DNA of 62,178 nt from Photobacterium alginatilyticum (GCF_009910675.1 NZ_RSEJ01000032.1:1-62178), one strand, 5' to 3'. Shown: positions 1 through 9,890, counted from the first letter of the stretch. Program-made: numbers and translations. Notes: generated from the letters alone by a model not told the origin.

Positions 1-1561
1 GGGCTGTTTGCCCGGCACCAGAAGCCACCTCTGTTGACGATAAGCTGATGTTTTCCACATTGCGTCCGAGCTCTTCAGTGACAGAGTTCTGCTCGCTACA
101 GGCGCTGGCAATTTGCATACTCATTGTAGCTATCTGGCCAACTTCCTGTTCGATCTGAGCGATGTCATTGCCTGTTTCTTGTGATTGTCCAACACACTCA
201 TGAATTAAGGTGCAGCTCTGTTTGGTTGCTTCGCCTGCTTCTTTGGCTCTATTTTGCAACTGTTCAATGATTGTGATGATTTCACTGGTTGATGCCTGCG
301 TCTTGCCTGCCAGTGAGCGGACTTCATCGGCAACAACAGCGAATCCGCGGCCCTGCTCACCAGCACGGGCAGCCTCAATAGCCGCATTCAGGGCAAGCAG
401 ATTGGTTTGCTCGGCAATTCCGCTGATCACATCGACAACCATACCAATGCTGGCTGAGTCTTTCTCTAGTTGCTCAACCATCTTGCCCGCATCTTCGATA
501 ACGCCGGCAACCTGCTGAATGCTTTGCATATTCTGCCGTACATTTTTGCTGCCTCGATTGGCATTTTCAGTGGAGGTTGTGGCCGAGTGAGAGGCATCTT
601 CAGTATTGCTGGCCACTTCGTTGACGGTAGATTGCATTTGGTTCATGGCCGCAGCAATCATGTTGATTTCGTCTTGTTGCTGCTTCATGCCTTGCGATGT
701 TTGCTCTGATACTGCGCTAACTTCCTCGATAGCTGCGCTAAGCTGGGTGACGGCGCTTGATATCTCGTGGATCAAATCACGAAGTCTGTTTTGCATCGAG
801 ACACAGGCCGATGCTAGCTTGCCCAGTTCGTCGTTGCCCATAGTATTGAGATCAAGCTGATAGGTGAGATCGCCTGCGGCAATACGTTGCGCCATTTCGA
901 TTGTTGTCTTAAGTGGCTGGCAGATTTGGCGAGTCAGGAAGATCGTCATGGCAATCATAAAGCCCAGGATGATGGCAATACCGCTTATTGTCAGCAGGTT
1001 TGCTTGTGAAACGCGATCTAGCACTTTTAATCTATCTTGGGCTGTATAGGACTGGTTGAGCTCGAACAATGCCTGAAGACTTTCGTCTACTTTGAGAAAA
1101 CTGTCAAAACTGTCCAGTACTAGCTGGTTTGCACGTGATGTTTCCTTGGCTCGAATGGCCGAAATAAAGGCGGCTTGCTGTGATTTATAACCCTGCCATG
1201 CATCGCTAACGGCATTAAAATGTTTGATGTCATCGTCACTCCACAATGTTTCTTCGTATTGTGCGAGCTTGTGATCCATTTCGCTTATCATTTTTTCATA
1301 GTCACCGATCCAGATATTCATGCTGGGGTGGTTAATATTCGGAATAAGAGAAAATTGATCTTTACGGATGGTAGCAGCATTCGTCTGCATGTCTTTAACT
1401 AATACAATGCTAGGTAATGACGTATCCGTTAGTACCAATACACTGTCTTTGAGTTTTCCGACTTCAGAAGTAAGAAAGCCTCCCAACGCAGCGACTGCGA
1501 TAGAGATGACCATAAATACTGCGCCAATCTTTCTACCGACTGACAGGTGTTTAAAGCTCAT
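1..1561 (-). CDS. Methyl-accepting chemotaxis protein (C-terminus cut by window edge)
   Basis: Transmembrane chemoreceptor that would relay a periplasmic signal to CheA/CheW. The reading frame is open from the ATG at 1561 down to base 1, so about 520 residues are present and the extreme C-terminus is missing. Seen: a first membrane helix (about residues 11-31), a roughly 150-residue periplasmic helical region of four-helix-bundle type, a second membrane helix (about 183-205), a HAMP region, then a long coiled-coil signalling domain. The hairpin tip around residues 380-415 carries the family hallmark EQTNLLALNAAIEAARAGE followed by RGFAVVADEVR. The ligand cannot be read from the sequence. It is divergent from the toxin gene at 2061. 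Confidence 0.93.
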   Translation of the reverse strand, partial: MSFKHLSVGRKIGAVFMVISIAVAALGGFLTSEVGKLKDSVLVLTDTSLPSIVLVKDMQTNAATIRKDQFSLIPNINHPSMNIWIGDYEKMISEMDHKLAQYEETLWSDDDIKHFNAVSDAWQGYKSQQAAFISAIRAKETSRANQLVLDSFDSFLKVDESLQALFELNQSYTAQDRLKVLDRVSQANLLTISGIAIILGFMIAMTIFLTRQICQPLKTTIEMAQRIAAGDLTYQLDLNTMGNDELGKLASACVSMQNRLRDLIHEISSAVTQLSAAIEEVSAVSEQTSQGMKQQQDEINMIAAAMNQMQSTVNEVASNTEDASHSATTSTENANRGSKNVRQNMQSIQQVAGVIEDAGKMVEQLEKDSASIGMVVDVISGIAEQTNLLALNAAIEAARAGEQGRGFAVVADEVRSLAGKTQASTSEIITIIEQLQNRAKEAGEATKQSCTLIHECVGQSQETGNDIAQIEQEVGQIATMSMQIASACSEQNSVTEELGRNVENISLSSTEVASGAGQTA

Positions 1562-2060
1562 AAGGTGAAATTCCCGATCTATTGCATGGGACTATGCTTA
1601 AGTCTCATTATGAAAGTGTGTGGTATGTTATGAGTTGAATATGTGTGTTCAATTAATGGACGTCAGAATTGAGATATTCCTTCCAACTATAACTTGGCTG
1701 GAGAATGGGAAATTGTGAATTGCCGCTTGCTATAGCTGGATTACTATTTCCCATAACCCAAATGAGACAATATCGACACATTTCCTTATTGTTTTTTCCT
1801 AGAGAAATAGGTTTGAAAATGCAGTTTATGAAAGAATATTCACGGTCTAAATACAGGTAAGAATTTAAAGGTAATTTCTTTTATCATACTGATTTTATAA
1901 ATAACGTTCATCCCAGCTCAGCCTGTTGAAAAAAGTGTTATTTTCCGACTCAATAACACAATAATCAGTTTTAGCTATGGCTGAGTATTTACTTTATTTT
2001 TAGAATGCGCGCGAAACATCATTTCAACCAATAAGAAATAAATCATTAAAAGGAAATGAG
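1562..2060. promoter_or_regulatory. Divergent intergenic region between MCP and toxin, with a palindrome
   Basis: AT-rich 499-base region serving both divergent genes. It contains a perfect 8-base inverted repeat, GTGTTATT at 1935-1942 and AATAACAC at 1952-1959, about 100 bases before the toxin start. That is a plausible operator, as no T-tract follows. The toxin has a good ribosome-binding site (AAAGGAAATGAG just before 2061). No small gene was recognised. Confidence 0.4.
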
Positions 2061-3857
2061 ATGCGCAAGGTTCTATATCCAGTTGCAGCTATGACTTTCA
2101 TGACGTTTAGTACAGTCAGTCATTCATCAACTATTGATCAGACAGATACATTATCCGATATTATTCAGTCGACAACACCCTATTTTCAGCAAGAGTGCCA
2201 TTTATACGGAAACGAAAGCTCATTACCGGAAAACTGTAATTACTATGTCCTAAACCTGGCTGATATCAACCAAGAGCAGAGAAAGACATTCACCTATGAG
2301 CTGTTGGGTTTAGGGGTAGAAAGCGACGTTGTATTGGTCACTAAGCCGAACGATATCAAGAAAAGGGAAATCTACCTACTTGATAACATGGATGAAGAAT
2401 ATATTGCTTCAAGCCTGGTTAATGACCTCAGTAAGTTGAGCCGAAGCCGGCGATCGACTGCTCAGGATAGCGGCAGTGTGATGGAGTTTGTTATTCATCG
2501 TCGTTTCAATGTCGAACGCCAGAACAAAGGGAATGTGACTTTAAAATATAAAGTACGCTACTACAGCAAATCTCCGTTTTATGCCCGCTCAGGTGACAAG
2601 GATAAATATGTTGAGATAGTACTGGCCGAAGGATCTGGTGTCGATATGGGCATGGAGGGGAGTTGGTCAGATATTTACCGCCGTTGGTACCACAACAGCA
2701 ACTCTAGCTACGTTTATAATGAATATTTGGATGCAGTAGATGTCGATATCAAAGTCAATGACAAAGCAAAATTGCAGGCAGGCCAAATTTACCTGAATGA
2801 CTTATACCCGAGAATGCAGGATCAAGTTGAGTCAAAAATCGAAAAAGAAACCAGTACTAGTATCAAAGTGGGTTTGGGTTTTTCACCTAAGATCCCGATT
2901 AAGGATATTGAATATAGCTTTACCGACAAGTACAGCATTACTAACAAGAAAGAATTTGGCTTGGTAACCCAAACAAATAGTGATGGTTATAATATCAAGT
3001 ACGTAAACAACAAATATGGATCAGCGATTAAGCCTGTTAATGGTTTTTGTAATCTAGGCACGGCAGATGGTTGGTGTTGGGATTATGACGAGCGCCGCGG
3101 CAATCCGTGGAACTTTGACAAGTTAAGATCAAATAACCCACTCGCTATCAGCGGGCTGCGTCCTGATTTTGTTGCGAAAATTGCGGCAAAAGACACGACA
3201 TCTGGTTCGTCCAATATTACTGTCAAGACAACCGTGAACAGTTTGGCATTGTTCGGCCATAACCGTTGGATTTTGGGACGTCGCTACGCATCGGGCAGCC
3301 AGTTATGGACAGCTAATACCAGTGCTGACCGTGATTGGAAAGAATCGACTGATTATGAAAAGTTATCCTATAGCGATCAGTTTTCTTTGCTGGTGGATTG
3401 GGAAAGCCCGTGGTTCCTCGGAGCTGATTCTGTAACGATAAAATCTACTTACCTTAGCCAGGACAGTGCCCAGTGCCTGACGGTGAAAGAGGGTGGGGCA
3501 TTAGCTTTTGAAAACTGTGTTGATGGCTCAAAATCCCAATCATTTATTTACGATCAGGAGAAACGCTACCGTAGCATTGCCAATATCGATCAGTGCCTGG
3601 ATACCGAGGGAGGGACATTGTTCCTAAGTTCGGATTGTTCTGATGATTTCGCCAAGAATACTCAGGTTTGGTACTGGCAGGAGCCTAATGGATTTGCCAA
3701 TGATGTACTCTATACCGTTAATTATGACCGAACTATCAATGCTATTGATGCGTCAGCAAAGACACCGAAGGTCGTAACGCTGGCAGACAATGAAGAGAAG
3801 CCACAAGGTGTGCTTTATACTAGTCGCTTTACGGACTTTAGCAAGATTAGGCCATAG
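2061..3857 (+). CDS. Secreted pore-forming cytolysin, leukocidin/VCC family, with ricin-type lectin domain
   Basis: A 598-residue beta-barrel pore-forming toxin related to Vibrio cholerae cytolysin (HlyA/VCC) and V. vulnificus VvhA. Seen in order: signal peptide (1-23); a propeptide-like domain (about 24-131) ending in the basic site RSRR at 128-131, where VCC is also proteolytically activated; a leukocidin-type pore domain (about 135-455); then the family linker LLVDWESPWF and a beta-trefoil lectin segment (about 460-560) with QSFIYDQEKRY, very close to VCC QSFIYDQLGRY. VCC has an additional C-terminal beta-prism lectin domain (741 residues in total); this protein stops short of it, as VvhA does, yet keeps a propeptide, which VvhA lacks. 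Monocistronic, with a terminator immediately downstream. Family assignment is firm; activity is inferred. Confidence 0.9.
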   Translation: MRKVLYPVAAMTFMTFSTVSHSSTIDQTDTLSDIIQSTTPYFQQECHLYGNESSLPENCNYYVLNLADINQEQRKTFTYELLGLGVESDVVLVTKPNDIKKREIYLLDNMDEEYIASSLVNDLSKLSRSRRSTAQDSGSVMEFVIHRRFNVERQNKGNVTLKYKVRYYSKSPFYARSGDKDKYVEIVLAEGSGVDMGMEGSWSDIYRRWYHNSNSSYVYNEYLDAVDVDIKVNDKAKLQAGQIYLNDLYPRMQDQVESKIEKETSTSIKVGLGFSPKIPIKDIEYSFTDKYSITNKKEFGLVTQTNSDGYNIKYVNNKYGSAIKPVNGFCNLGTADGWCWDYDERRGNPWNFDKLRSNNPLAISGLRPDFVAKIAAKDTTSGSSNITVKTTVNSLALFGHNRWILGRRYASGSQLWTANTSADRDWKESTDYEKLSYSDQFSLLVDWESPWFLGADSVTIKSTYLSQDSAQCLTVKEGGALAFENCVDGSKSQSFIYDQEKRYRSIANIDQCLDTEGGTLFLSSDCSDDFAKNTQVWYWQEPNGFANDVLYTVNYDRTINAIDASAKTPKVVTLADNEEKPQGVLYTSRFTDFSKIRP

Positions 3858-3897
3858 AAAGACATTGTTCGTAGCATTATCCATGTTGATTAACACT

Positions 3898-3925
3898 AAA
3901 CCACCTCGGTCCGGGGTGGTTTTTA
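3898..3925 (+). terminator. Rho-independent terminator after the cytolysin gene
   Basis: AAACCACC pairs with GGTGGTTT around a short loop, ending in a run of T. It lies 40 bases past the toxin stop and isolates it from the downstream deacylase gene. Confidence 0.85.
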
Positions 3926-4039
3926 GCTTTGATCAGAAGCGCTTAAGGGATATCAACCTGTTGCTTATGTTCTTGTGAGGTATAAAATGAGCAGACATAG
4001 CTAAAGGCATGTAACAGTTGAATTATCTTGGAGTATGCG

Positions 4040-5635
4040 ATGCGCCAGTTGATAAAAAACGCGGTAGTGGTTGATGGCAGTGGCGGAAACACTTTTTCCG
4101 GGGATGTGCTGATTGATGGTGAGTTTATTGCCTCGGTAGCACCACGCATCGATGAAAGGGCTGATGTGGTGATTGAGGCCCACGGTGCCTACCTTGCCCC
4201 GGGGTTCATTGATGTCCATAGCCATGCAGATTTGGCCACGTTCGTGCCCAAGGGTTTTAAGCCTAAAGTGCTTCAGGGGATAACAACCGAGCTGGTGGGT
4301 CTTTGTGGTTTGGGTGTTGCTCCTTTGCCCAAACATCTGCAGCCAGAACTCCGGGACCGGCTTATCATAGGGAACCCACCAGTTGACTGGAACTGGGATG
4401 ACTATGCGAGTTACTGCCATTCATTGAGTCAGCATGGGCTTGAAGTAAATCTGTCAGCGTTTCTTCCCCATGGCTTGTTGCGCTATCAAATCTGCGGCAA
4501 TAGCCATTTCCCCATGAGTTCACAGCAGCGCTGCCAGCTGGCAAAGCTTACCGATGAAACGCTGGCTGCTGGGGCCAGAGGGATCAGCCTTGGGCTGATT
4601 TATCATCCGGCATTATTCAGTGACAAAGAAGAATTACTCACTGTTGCACAGGTTGCGGCTCAACATCGCAAACCGCTTGTTGTTCATGTGCGTAGTGAGA
4701 GTGACGAGATACTGGAAGCAGTGCAAGAGATGGTTGCCATCTCACAGCAAGCGGGCTGCCAGTTACATATTTCCCACCTAAAATTGATAGGGCGACGTAA
4801 TGCCGCCAAACTTGACTCGTTACTGGCGTTGATCGATCGTCACAATCTGACCTTTGACCAATACCCATATCATTACGGCAGTACGACGTTGTTTTCGATT
4901 TTGCCTCCTGCACTTATTCGTACCTATGCACCGGATGAGTTAATGAATGCATTGAATACTCAACCAATCAGACGGCAGGTTAAGGACTGGTTTTCAGAGC
5001 GACTGTTACCTCAGGCGGGTGAACCATGGGATAACTTGCCTGCTTTGGTAGGGTGGGAGAACATTCTGATATGCGAGGTAGAAACACCGTCAGCAAGGCA
5101 ATGGCTGGGGCAATCGGTATCAGAGTGTGCCCGGCAAACGGATCAGCACCCGGTAGACTTTGTGCTGGATCTTCTTGTCAGTGAGCGCGGCAATGTACGA
5201 ATGATTGACTACTTCATGGATGAAGCGCTGGTAGAGCGTATTTTTACCCACCCGAGGGGGATGGTCGGTACTGATACCATTTTCGGCGGTCAGATCCATC
5301 CAAGGGTAAGCGGGACTTTCCCTCGAATTCTTAATCAGTTTGTTAAACATAAGCAGCTTCTCCCCTTAGAGCAGGCTATTCATAAGATGACAGCGCTGAG
5401 TGCAGAGACATTCGGGTTGCGCAAGCGTGGTAAAATTGCATCTGGCTACTATGCTGATATCAGTCTGTTTGGTGCTGATTTCAGTGACCATTCGACAATA
5501 GATCAACCGGATGCCGTCGCCTGCGGGCTAAGAGAGCTATGGGTCAATGGTTGCCGGAAAGTGGCTGGCGGAGAGTATCTGGAAACACGTTCAGGCCAGC
5601 TGTTGCATCATTGGACGGATAATAGGCATCTGTAG
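4040..5635 (+). CDS. N-acyl-D-amino-acid deacylase (D-aminoacylase), amidohydrolase superfamily
   Basis: Zinc-dependent amidohydrolase predicted to remove the acyl group from N-acyl-D-amino acids in the cytoplasm. About 531 residues, the usual size for the family. Seen: an N-terminal beta segment, the metal-binding HSH in GFIDVHSHADLATF, HVRSESDE in mid-protein, a further histidine in QLHISHLK, and the C-terminal amidohydrolase stretch ending in ADISLFGADF. The start was set at the ATG at 4040 because GGAG lies 6-9 bases before it; the upstream TTG at 4028 overlaps that site. It stands alone between two terminated units. The acyl group and amino acid specificity are not readable. Confidence 0.85.
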   Translation: MRQLIKNAVVVDGSGGNTFSGDVLIDGEFIASVAPRIDERADVVIEAHGAYLAPGFIDVHSHADLATFVPKGFKPKVLQGITTELVGLCGLGVAPLPKHLQPELRDRLIIGNPPVDWNWDDYASYCHSLSQHGLEVNLSAFLPHGLLRYQICGNSHFPMSSQQRCQLAKLTDETLAAGARGISLGLIYHPALFSDKEELLTVAQVAAQHRKPLVVHVRSESDEILEAVQEMVAISQQAGCQLHISHLKLIGRRNAAKLDSLLALIDRHNLTFDQYPYHYGSTTLFSILPPALIRTYAPDELMNALNTQPIRRQVKDWFSERLLPQAGEPWDNLPALVGWENILICEVETPSARQWLGQSVSECARQTDQHPVDFVLDLLVSERGNVRMIDYFMDEALVERIFTHPRGMVGTDTIFGGQIHPRVSGTFPRILNQFVKHKQLLPLEQAIHKMTALSAETFGLRKRGKIASGYYADISLFGADFSDHSTIDQPDAVACGLRELWVNGCRKVAGGEYLETRSGQLLHHWTDNRHL

Positions 5636-5757
5636 CGCGACGCGAGTTGCAAGAATGGATTAAGCGGTTAAAAAATCAGCATTTGTTTCCAATAATACTT
5701 GCCTAACATCCAGTTCGTGATAATTTCTCCTCACTGTTTATTTATGGGATGACTACC

Positions 5758-6333
5758 ATGCCAAAGGCAAGTGAAATTAAAAAGTTTGCAGCTATCGAAC
5801 ATAACGGCAAAGTGTACCTTGTTAAAGAGATCAGCAAGTTGACACCAAGCGGCCGCGCAGGTGCAAGCCTTTACAGAATGCGTCTGTATGATGTTGCTAC
5901 AGGCGTGAAAGCTGATGAAAGCTTCAAAGCAGATGAGATGATCAACCTGGCTGACTTCAGCCGTCATCAGGCATCTTTCTCTTACATTGACGGTGATGAG
6001 TATGTCTTCATGGATGATGAAGACTATACACCGTACAACTTCAATAAAGAGGCGATTGCCGAAGAACTTCTGTTCATTACTGAAGAGACCAAAGGTATCC
6101 AGGTTCTGACTGTAGACGGTTCTCCAGTCGCGATTGAACTGCCTGCAACGGTTGACTTGGTGATTGTTGAAACCGATCCTTCGATCAAAGGTGCATCGGC
6201 AAGTGCTCGTACCAAGCCTGCTGTACTGTCAACTGGCCTTACTGTTCAGGTGCCTGAGTACATTGCCAGCGGTGAAAAGATCAAGGTCAACACTGCCGAG
6301 CATAAATTCATGAGCCGTGCCGATTCTAAGTAA
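5758..6333 (+). CDS. efpL: Elongation factor P-like protein EfpL (YeiP)
   Basis: A 191-residue paralogue of elongation factor P that helps ribosomes through proline-rich stalls. It aligns along its length with E. coli YeiP: MPKASEIKKFAAI at the start, DYTPYNFNKEAIAEELLF in the middle, and the C-terminal KGASASARTKPAVLSTGL and VQVPEYIASGEKIKV. The tip of domain I reads PSGRAG, with arginine where EF-P carries a modified lysine, as expected for EfpL. The start at 5758 matches family starts and has GGGA nine bases upstream; the ATG at 5749 would add only MTT. A terminator follows. Confidence 0.93.
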   Translation: MPKASEIKKFAAIEHNGKVYLVKEISKLTPSGRAGASLYRMRLYDVATGVKADESFKADEMINLADFSRHQASFSYIDGDEYVFMDDEDYTPYNFNKEAIAEELLFITEETKGIQVLTVDGSPVAIELPATVDLVIVETDPSIKGASASARTKPAVLSTGLTVQVPEYIASGEKIKVNTAEHKFMSRADSK

Positions 6334-6364
6334 TCGACAGACTCATTGAGCTGATTACTAAAAG

Positions 6365-6399
6365 CCCAACCGGTGAATGCACACTGGTTGGGTTTTTTT
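6365..6399 (+). terminator. Rho-independent terminator after efpL
   Basis: CCCAACC (6365-6371) pairs with GGTTGGG (6386-6392), followed by seven T. Confidence 0.88.
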
Positions 6400-6450
6400 G
6401 TGACTACTGCTCAGTTTTAGTGGCAGGTTTTGATTTGCTAATGGTGCGAT

Positions 6451-8130
6451 TTAAAACTCAGCTTCAACCTGGAATTGCATGAACTCATTGGTAATGGGAT
6501 GAGTCAGTTCAAGCCTTTCTGCGTGCAGGTGAAGACGGTCGGCTTTTTTGCCGTAAAGGTCATCACCAATCATCGGCATATGCAGGCCTTCAATATGGGC
6601 ACAGTGAACGCGAAGTTGATGGGTACGCCCTGTTTTAGGGTACAAATAGACCTTAGTGCGTGCGTTCTTTCGTTCAATAACTTCCCATTTGGTTTCCGCT
6701 GGCTTGCCGTGCTGGTAGCAAACTAACTGGCGAGGGCGGTCATCAATATCACCACGCAAAGGCAGCTTAATAATGCCTTCGTCTTGTTCAATCAAGCCGT
6801 CGACCAAGGCAACATAGCGCTTTTGCACGGTACGCTGGATGAACTGCTTCTGAAGGCTTTTATTTGCCCGGTGGCTTAATGCAATAACCATCAACCCGGA
6901 GGTAGACATATCGAGTCGATGAACAATAAGCGGCCCCGTTGCTTCTGGAAACTGTTGCTTCATCCTTAGGTATACAGAATCTTCAATGGTTTTTCCCGGT
7001 ACCGATAGGAACTCAGCTGGCTTGTTGACTACAGCCATATCTTTATCCTGGTAGATAACCTCGACGGTTTTTCCTTCGCAAGGATTAACCAGTAGCGGGT
7101 TTTCATCCATTTCAATACCGTCCAGCATATGCTCCAAAATCGGTTGGCATTTACCTTTGCAGGCCGGGTAGAAGTTTTTATGCTGCCTGATCTCAGATTT
7201 TGGTGATGAGCCCCACCAAAACTCAGCCATTGCCAGCGGCTTCATTCCCCATTTGAAAGCGTACTGCAACAACTTGGGGGCAGCGCACTCACCGGCACCT
7301 GCAGGTGGAACCTTGCGGGTTGTATCGACAAACAGTTCATTGAGATCTTTCTCGTTGCCGTCTACGTTAAGGAAACGGTATTGAGCAAACAGCTTCTTTT
7401 GCAGTTCAGATGAGAGGGACTTACGCTTGGCTTTGAGCTCATTTACTTCATCAGTAAGCTCATTGAGCTGTTGTTGCAAAGCACCTAGGCGTGATTCCCA
7501 ATGTAGCTTAAGATCTCGCAGCTGCAGCTTTTCAATCACACTTTCTTGACTAAGTCGCTTTTTCAGCTCTTGAAGCTCATCTGATGAAAGGGTGGCGCCG
7601 TTGGCCCGTAGCGCCTTCCGTGTTTTGCGTCCTTCGACCATACGGCTTCGGTGAGCTTCCAGTTGTTTACGGCTTTCGGCTTGTTCTTGTTTTAGGGTCT
7701 GGCGAGTTAACTCAATTTCGGGATTGCTCGCTAGCTCTTTGATAACAGCGGTGAGTCTGTTGATTTCCAGCTGCTCGCTTAGAAAGAAGCTATCTTCAGT
7801 CAGCATATCAAACACCGGTGGAACAAAGTGTGGTAGAAGATTTTGATCCGCCATTTTTCCTGAGAAAGCTGACAGGTAGCCAATCTCACCTTGCTGGTTT
7901 TGTACCAGCAATACGCCAAACATCTTGCCTATAGGTGCGCTACTGTCCTCGGAAAGGCCGAAGTTATGCTGCCACGCCGTTTGTGTTTCCAGGTGGTGCT
8001 GTAGCTCTTCTGCTGCCAGCAGGCACAGAGGGTGAGGCTCATAGTAGAACGGAAACGTAAAACGTTCCGGCAAGCTGTATGTATCAATAGGTTCTTTAAA
8101 CGGCGTAAAACATTGTTCCGGGGAGTGCAT
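6451..8130 (-). CDS. RluA-family pseudouridine synthase with long N-terminal coiled-coil extension
   Basis: Predicted RNA uridine isomerase. The C-terminal half holds the RluA catalytic motif HRLDMSTSG, with the nucleophilic aspartate near residue 407, plus KRYVALVDG and KTGRTHQLRVH typical of the family. The first 350 residues are unusual: a globular N-terminus, then a charged helical stretch (about 120-250, KQEQAESRKQLEAHRSRMVE and following), which reads as coiled coil, and a cysteine-containing segment (about residues 320-332, ACKGKC). At 559 residues it is much longer than RluA (about 220). Such long forms occur in Vibrionaceae, but the RNA target cannot be deduced. Confidence 0.85.
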   Translation of the reverse strand: MHSPEQCFTPFKEPIDTYSLPERFTFPFYYEPHPLCLLAAEELQHHLETQTAWQHNFGLSEDSSAPIGKMFGVLLVQNQQGEIGYLSAFSGKMADQNLLPHFVPPVFDMLTEDSFFLSEQLEINRLTAVIKELASNPEIELTRQTLKQEQAESRKQLEAHRSRMVEGRKTRKALRANGATLSSDELQELKKRLSQESVIEKLQLRDLKLHWESRLGALQQQLNELTDEVNELKAKRKSLSSELQKKLFAQYRFLNVDGNEKDLNELFVDTTRKVPPAGAGECAAPKLLQYAFKWGMKPLAMAEFWWGSSPKSEIRQHKNFYPACKGKCQPILEHMLDGIEMDENPLLVNPCEGKTVEVIYQDKDMAVVNKPAEFLSVPGKTIEDSVYLRMKQQFPEATGPLIVHRLDMSTSGLMVIALSHRANKSLQKQFIQRTVQKRYVALVDGLIEQDEGIIKLPLRGDIDDRPRQLVCYQHGKPAETKWEVIERKNARTKVYLYPKTGRTHQLRVHCAHIEGLHMPMIGDDLYGKKADRLHLHAERLELTHPITNEFMQFQVEAEF

Positions 8131-8532
8131 ATGCTGATCTATTGTGATGGATGTTGAACCCAGGGAGCAAGCCGCTCCCAGGCAGTTAGGCGGCGATTCT
8201 AACCTTTCGGCGTAGAGATATCACTATACGGTTGTGATTTCTTATTGTTTTGCTCGAAGACAGATGAACTTCCTGGCCTCATAGAGGTGTATGGCTTGCA
8301 GGAATGTATTTACTTAAATAATTTCTCATTAAGTATGATTTGTTTGGCGAATATCAAATTTCATATTCAACTGGTTGGTATTATACCGCGCTCATTCTAA
8401 ACGCGAATAAACCGACCTCTAGCATTGCGTAGCTGCTGTATTAACAGGTTGGTTTTGCAATCAAAAGTATAGACATTTGCGCTTGTGTCCTGCGGAGATG
8501 TGTTCGTGTTATGCAGTATTAATGGAGTAATT
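8131..8532. other. Divergent intergenic region, no gene seen
   Basis: 402 bases between divergent genes. AT-rich with a TATTATA promoter-like element near 8380. No hairpin, small gene or repeat was convincing. Confidence 0.4.
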
Positions 8533-9420
8533 ATGAAACTTAGGGCTTTATTTTTGTCCGTTTTTTTGATTTTGCCAAGCCTGGCCTTTGCAGAAACCGC
8601 AAGCAACGAATCTGATGAAGATGCATATTATGAGTGGGCGTCGAAAGTTTGGGATTCGCTAGACCGCCAGACAGGAAAAATACAACTACCCAGTGCTATT
8701 GCAACACTAGATATCCCGGAAGACTTTTATTATCTATCACCCAGCGACTCAGAAATTGTTTTAGTTGATGTTTGGGGGAATCCTCCAGGTCAGAATACGC
8801 TGGGTATGATTTTTCCTTCTGCTTCGACACCATTTGATAATGACTCATGGGCGGTGACGATTCGTTACGAGGAAGACGGTTATGTATCTGATAGTGATGC
8901 AAATGATATCAATTATTCCGAGCTATTAGAGAAGATGAAGGCCGATACAGTGGCGGAAAGTCAGGTTCGTGTCGATCAAGGTTACGAGTCGATTGAACTT
9001 GTTGGCTGGGCGGCTGCACCTCATTATGATGCGCAAACGCATAAATTATATTGGGCTCAAGAGCTCAAGTTTGGTGAGGATGATGTTAACACGCTTAATT
9101 ACAATATCAGAGTGTTGGGCCGTAAAGGTGTCTTGGTTTTAAATTTCATTGCGGCAATGGATCAGAAAGACCTTATTGAGTCACAGTTAGATTCAGTGTT
9201 AGCACTGGCAGAATTTGATCAAGGGTCAAGGTATATCGACTTTGATTCCAGTACCGATCAAATGGCTGCGTATGGGTTGGGTGCATTAGTGGCAGGTAAA
9301 GTCGCAACTAAAACGGGACTCTTAGCTGCTGCGATGGTATTCCTTAAGAAGTTCGGCTTGGTTATTGTAGTCGGTATTGGTGCCTTCTTTAAAAAGCTTT
9401 TTAAGCGAAAAGAGTCATAA
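8533..9420 (+). CDS. DUF2167 family exported/membrane-anchored protein
   Basis: 295-residue protein of unknown function. Seen: a clear signal peptide (MKLRALFLSVFLILPSLAFA), a soluble domain with the family features (LPSAIATLDIPEDFYYLSP, VWGNPPG, ELVGWAAAPHYD, LNYNIRVLGRKGVLVLN), and a C-terminal hydrophobic helix (about 258-285) followed by a basic tail KKLFKRKES, suggesting an anchor with the tail in the cytoplasm. The start at 8533 is preceded by GGAG; the longer frame from 8485 lacks a site and would spoil the signal peptide. Monocistronic. Confidence 0.8.
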   Translation: MKLRALFLSVFLILPSLAFAETASNESDEDAYYEWASKVWDSLDRQTGKIQLPSAIATLDIPEDFYYLSPSDSEIVLVDVWGNPPGQNTLGMIFPSASTPFDNDSWAVTIRYEEDGYVSDSDANDINYSELLEKMKADTVAESQVRVDQGYESIELVGWAAAPHYDAQTHKLYWAQELKFGEDDVNTLNYNIRVLGRKGVLVLNFIAAMDQKDLIESQLDSVLALAEFDQGSRYIDFDSSTDQMAAYGLGALVAGKVATKTGLLAAAMVFLKKFGLVIVVGIGAFFKKLFKRKES

Positions 9421-9890
9421 GGTTATATCAAACTTATTGTCTGAACGATCTTGTCAGGCTGTATGATTATGCAGCCTGATTTGTCATTACACCTAAAACC
9501 TAAGCCATTGTTGGCTAGACTGACAGGTTTGTCACTTTCTAATCTGCTTAATTTACAGATTGGCTATCAGACTTCTAGTTCCATAAGATAGCCACAGTAT
9601 TTTCTTGAAGAAGTGGAACAGTATTGGCCAGAGCTGCTGGATTTCTTGCCAGTGAAATTCCTTGAAGTCGGGATACTGACTATTGCTAAGCAGTAACGGC
9701 TTTGGGTAACGGTTAAGCACAGTTTGACTAACGACATGCTCAGAGGAAAGCAGACTCGCCTGTTTGTAACCTCAGTGTCAACATTGCTGCTATTTAGTTT
9801 GCTATCGAGGTTTCACTAGCGTGTAAAGAATTCTTATGTTCCTGCGCCCATTACGTATACTTAGGTGAAACGTGAACAAAGGAGAAGAAC
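9421..9890. other. Intergenic region with a possible gene remnant
   Basis: 470 bases without an intact gene. Bases 9592-9696 encode an open 34-codon tail (reading PQYFLEEVEQYWPELLDF, then PVKFLEVGILTIAKQ and a stop) with normal-looking codon use but a stop just upstream and no start, so it may be the end of a decayed gene. A small hairpin AATCTG/CAGATT lies near 9541-9560. Confidence 0.25.

Noticed and set aside
9592..9696. A real small gene
   Set aside because: No start codon or ribosome site; listed only as a possible remnant.
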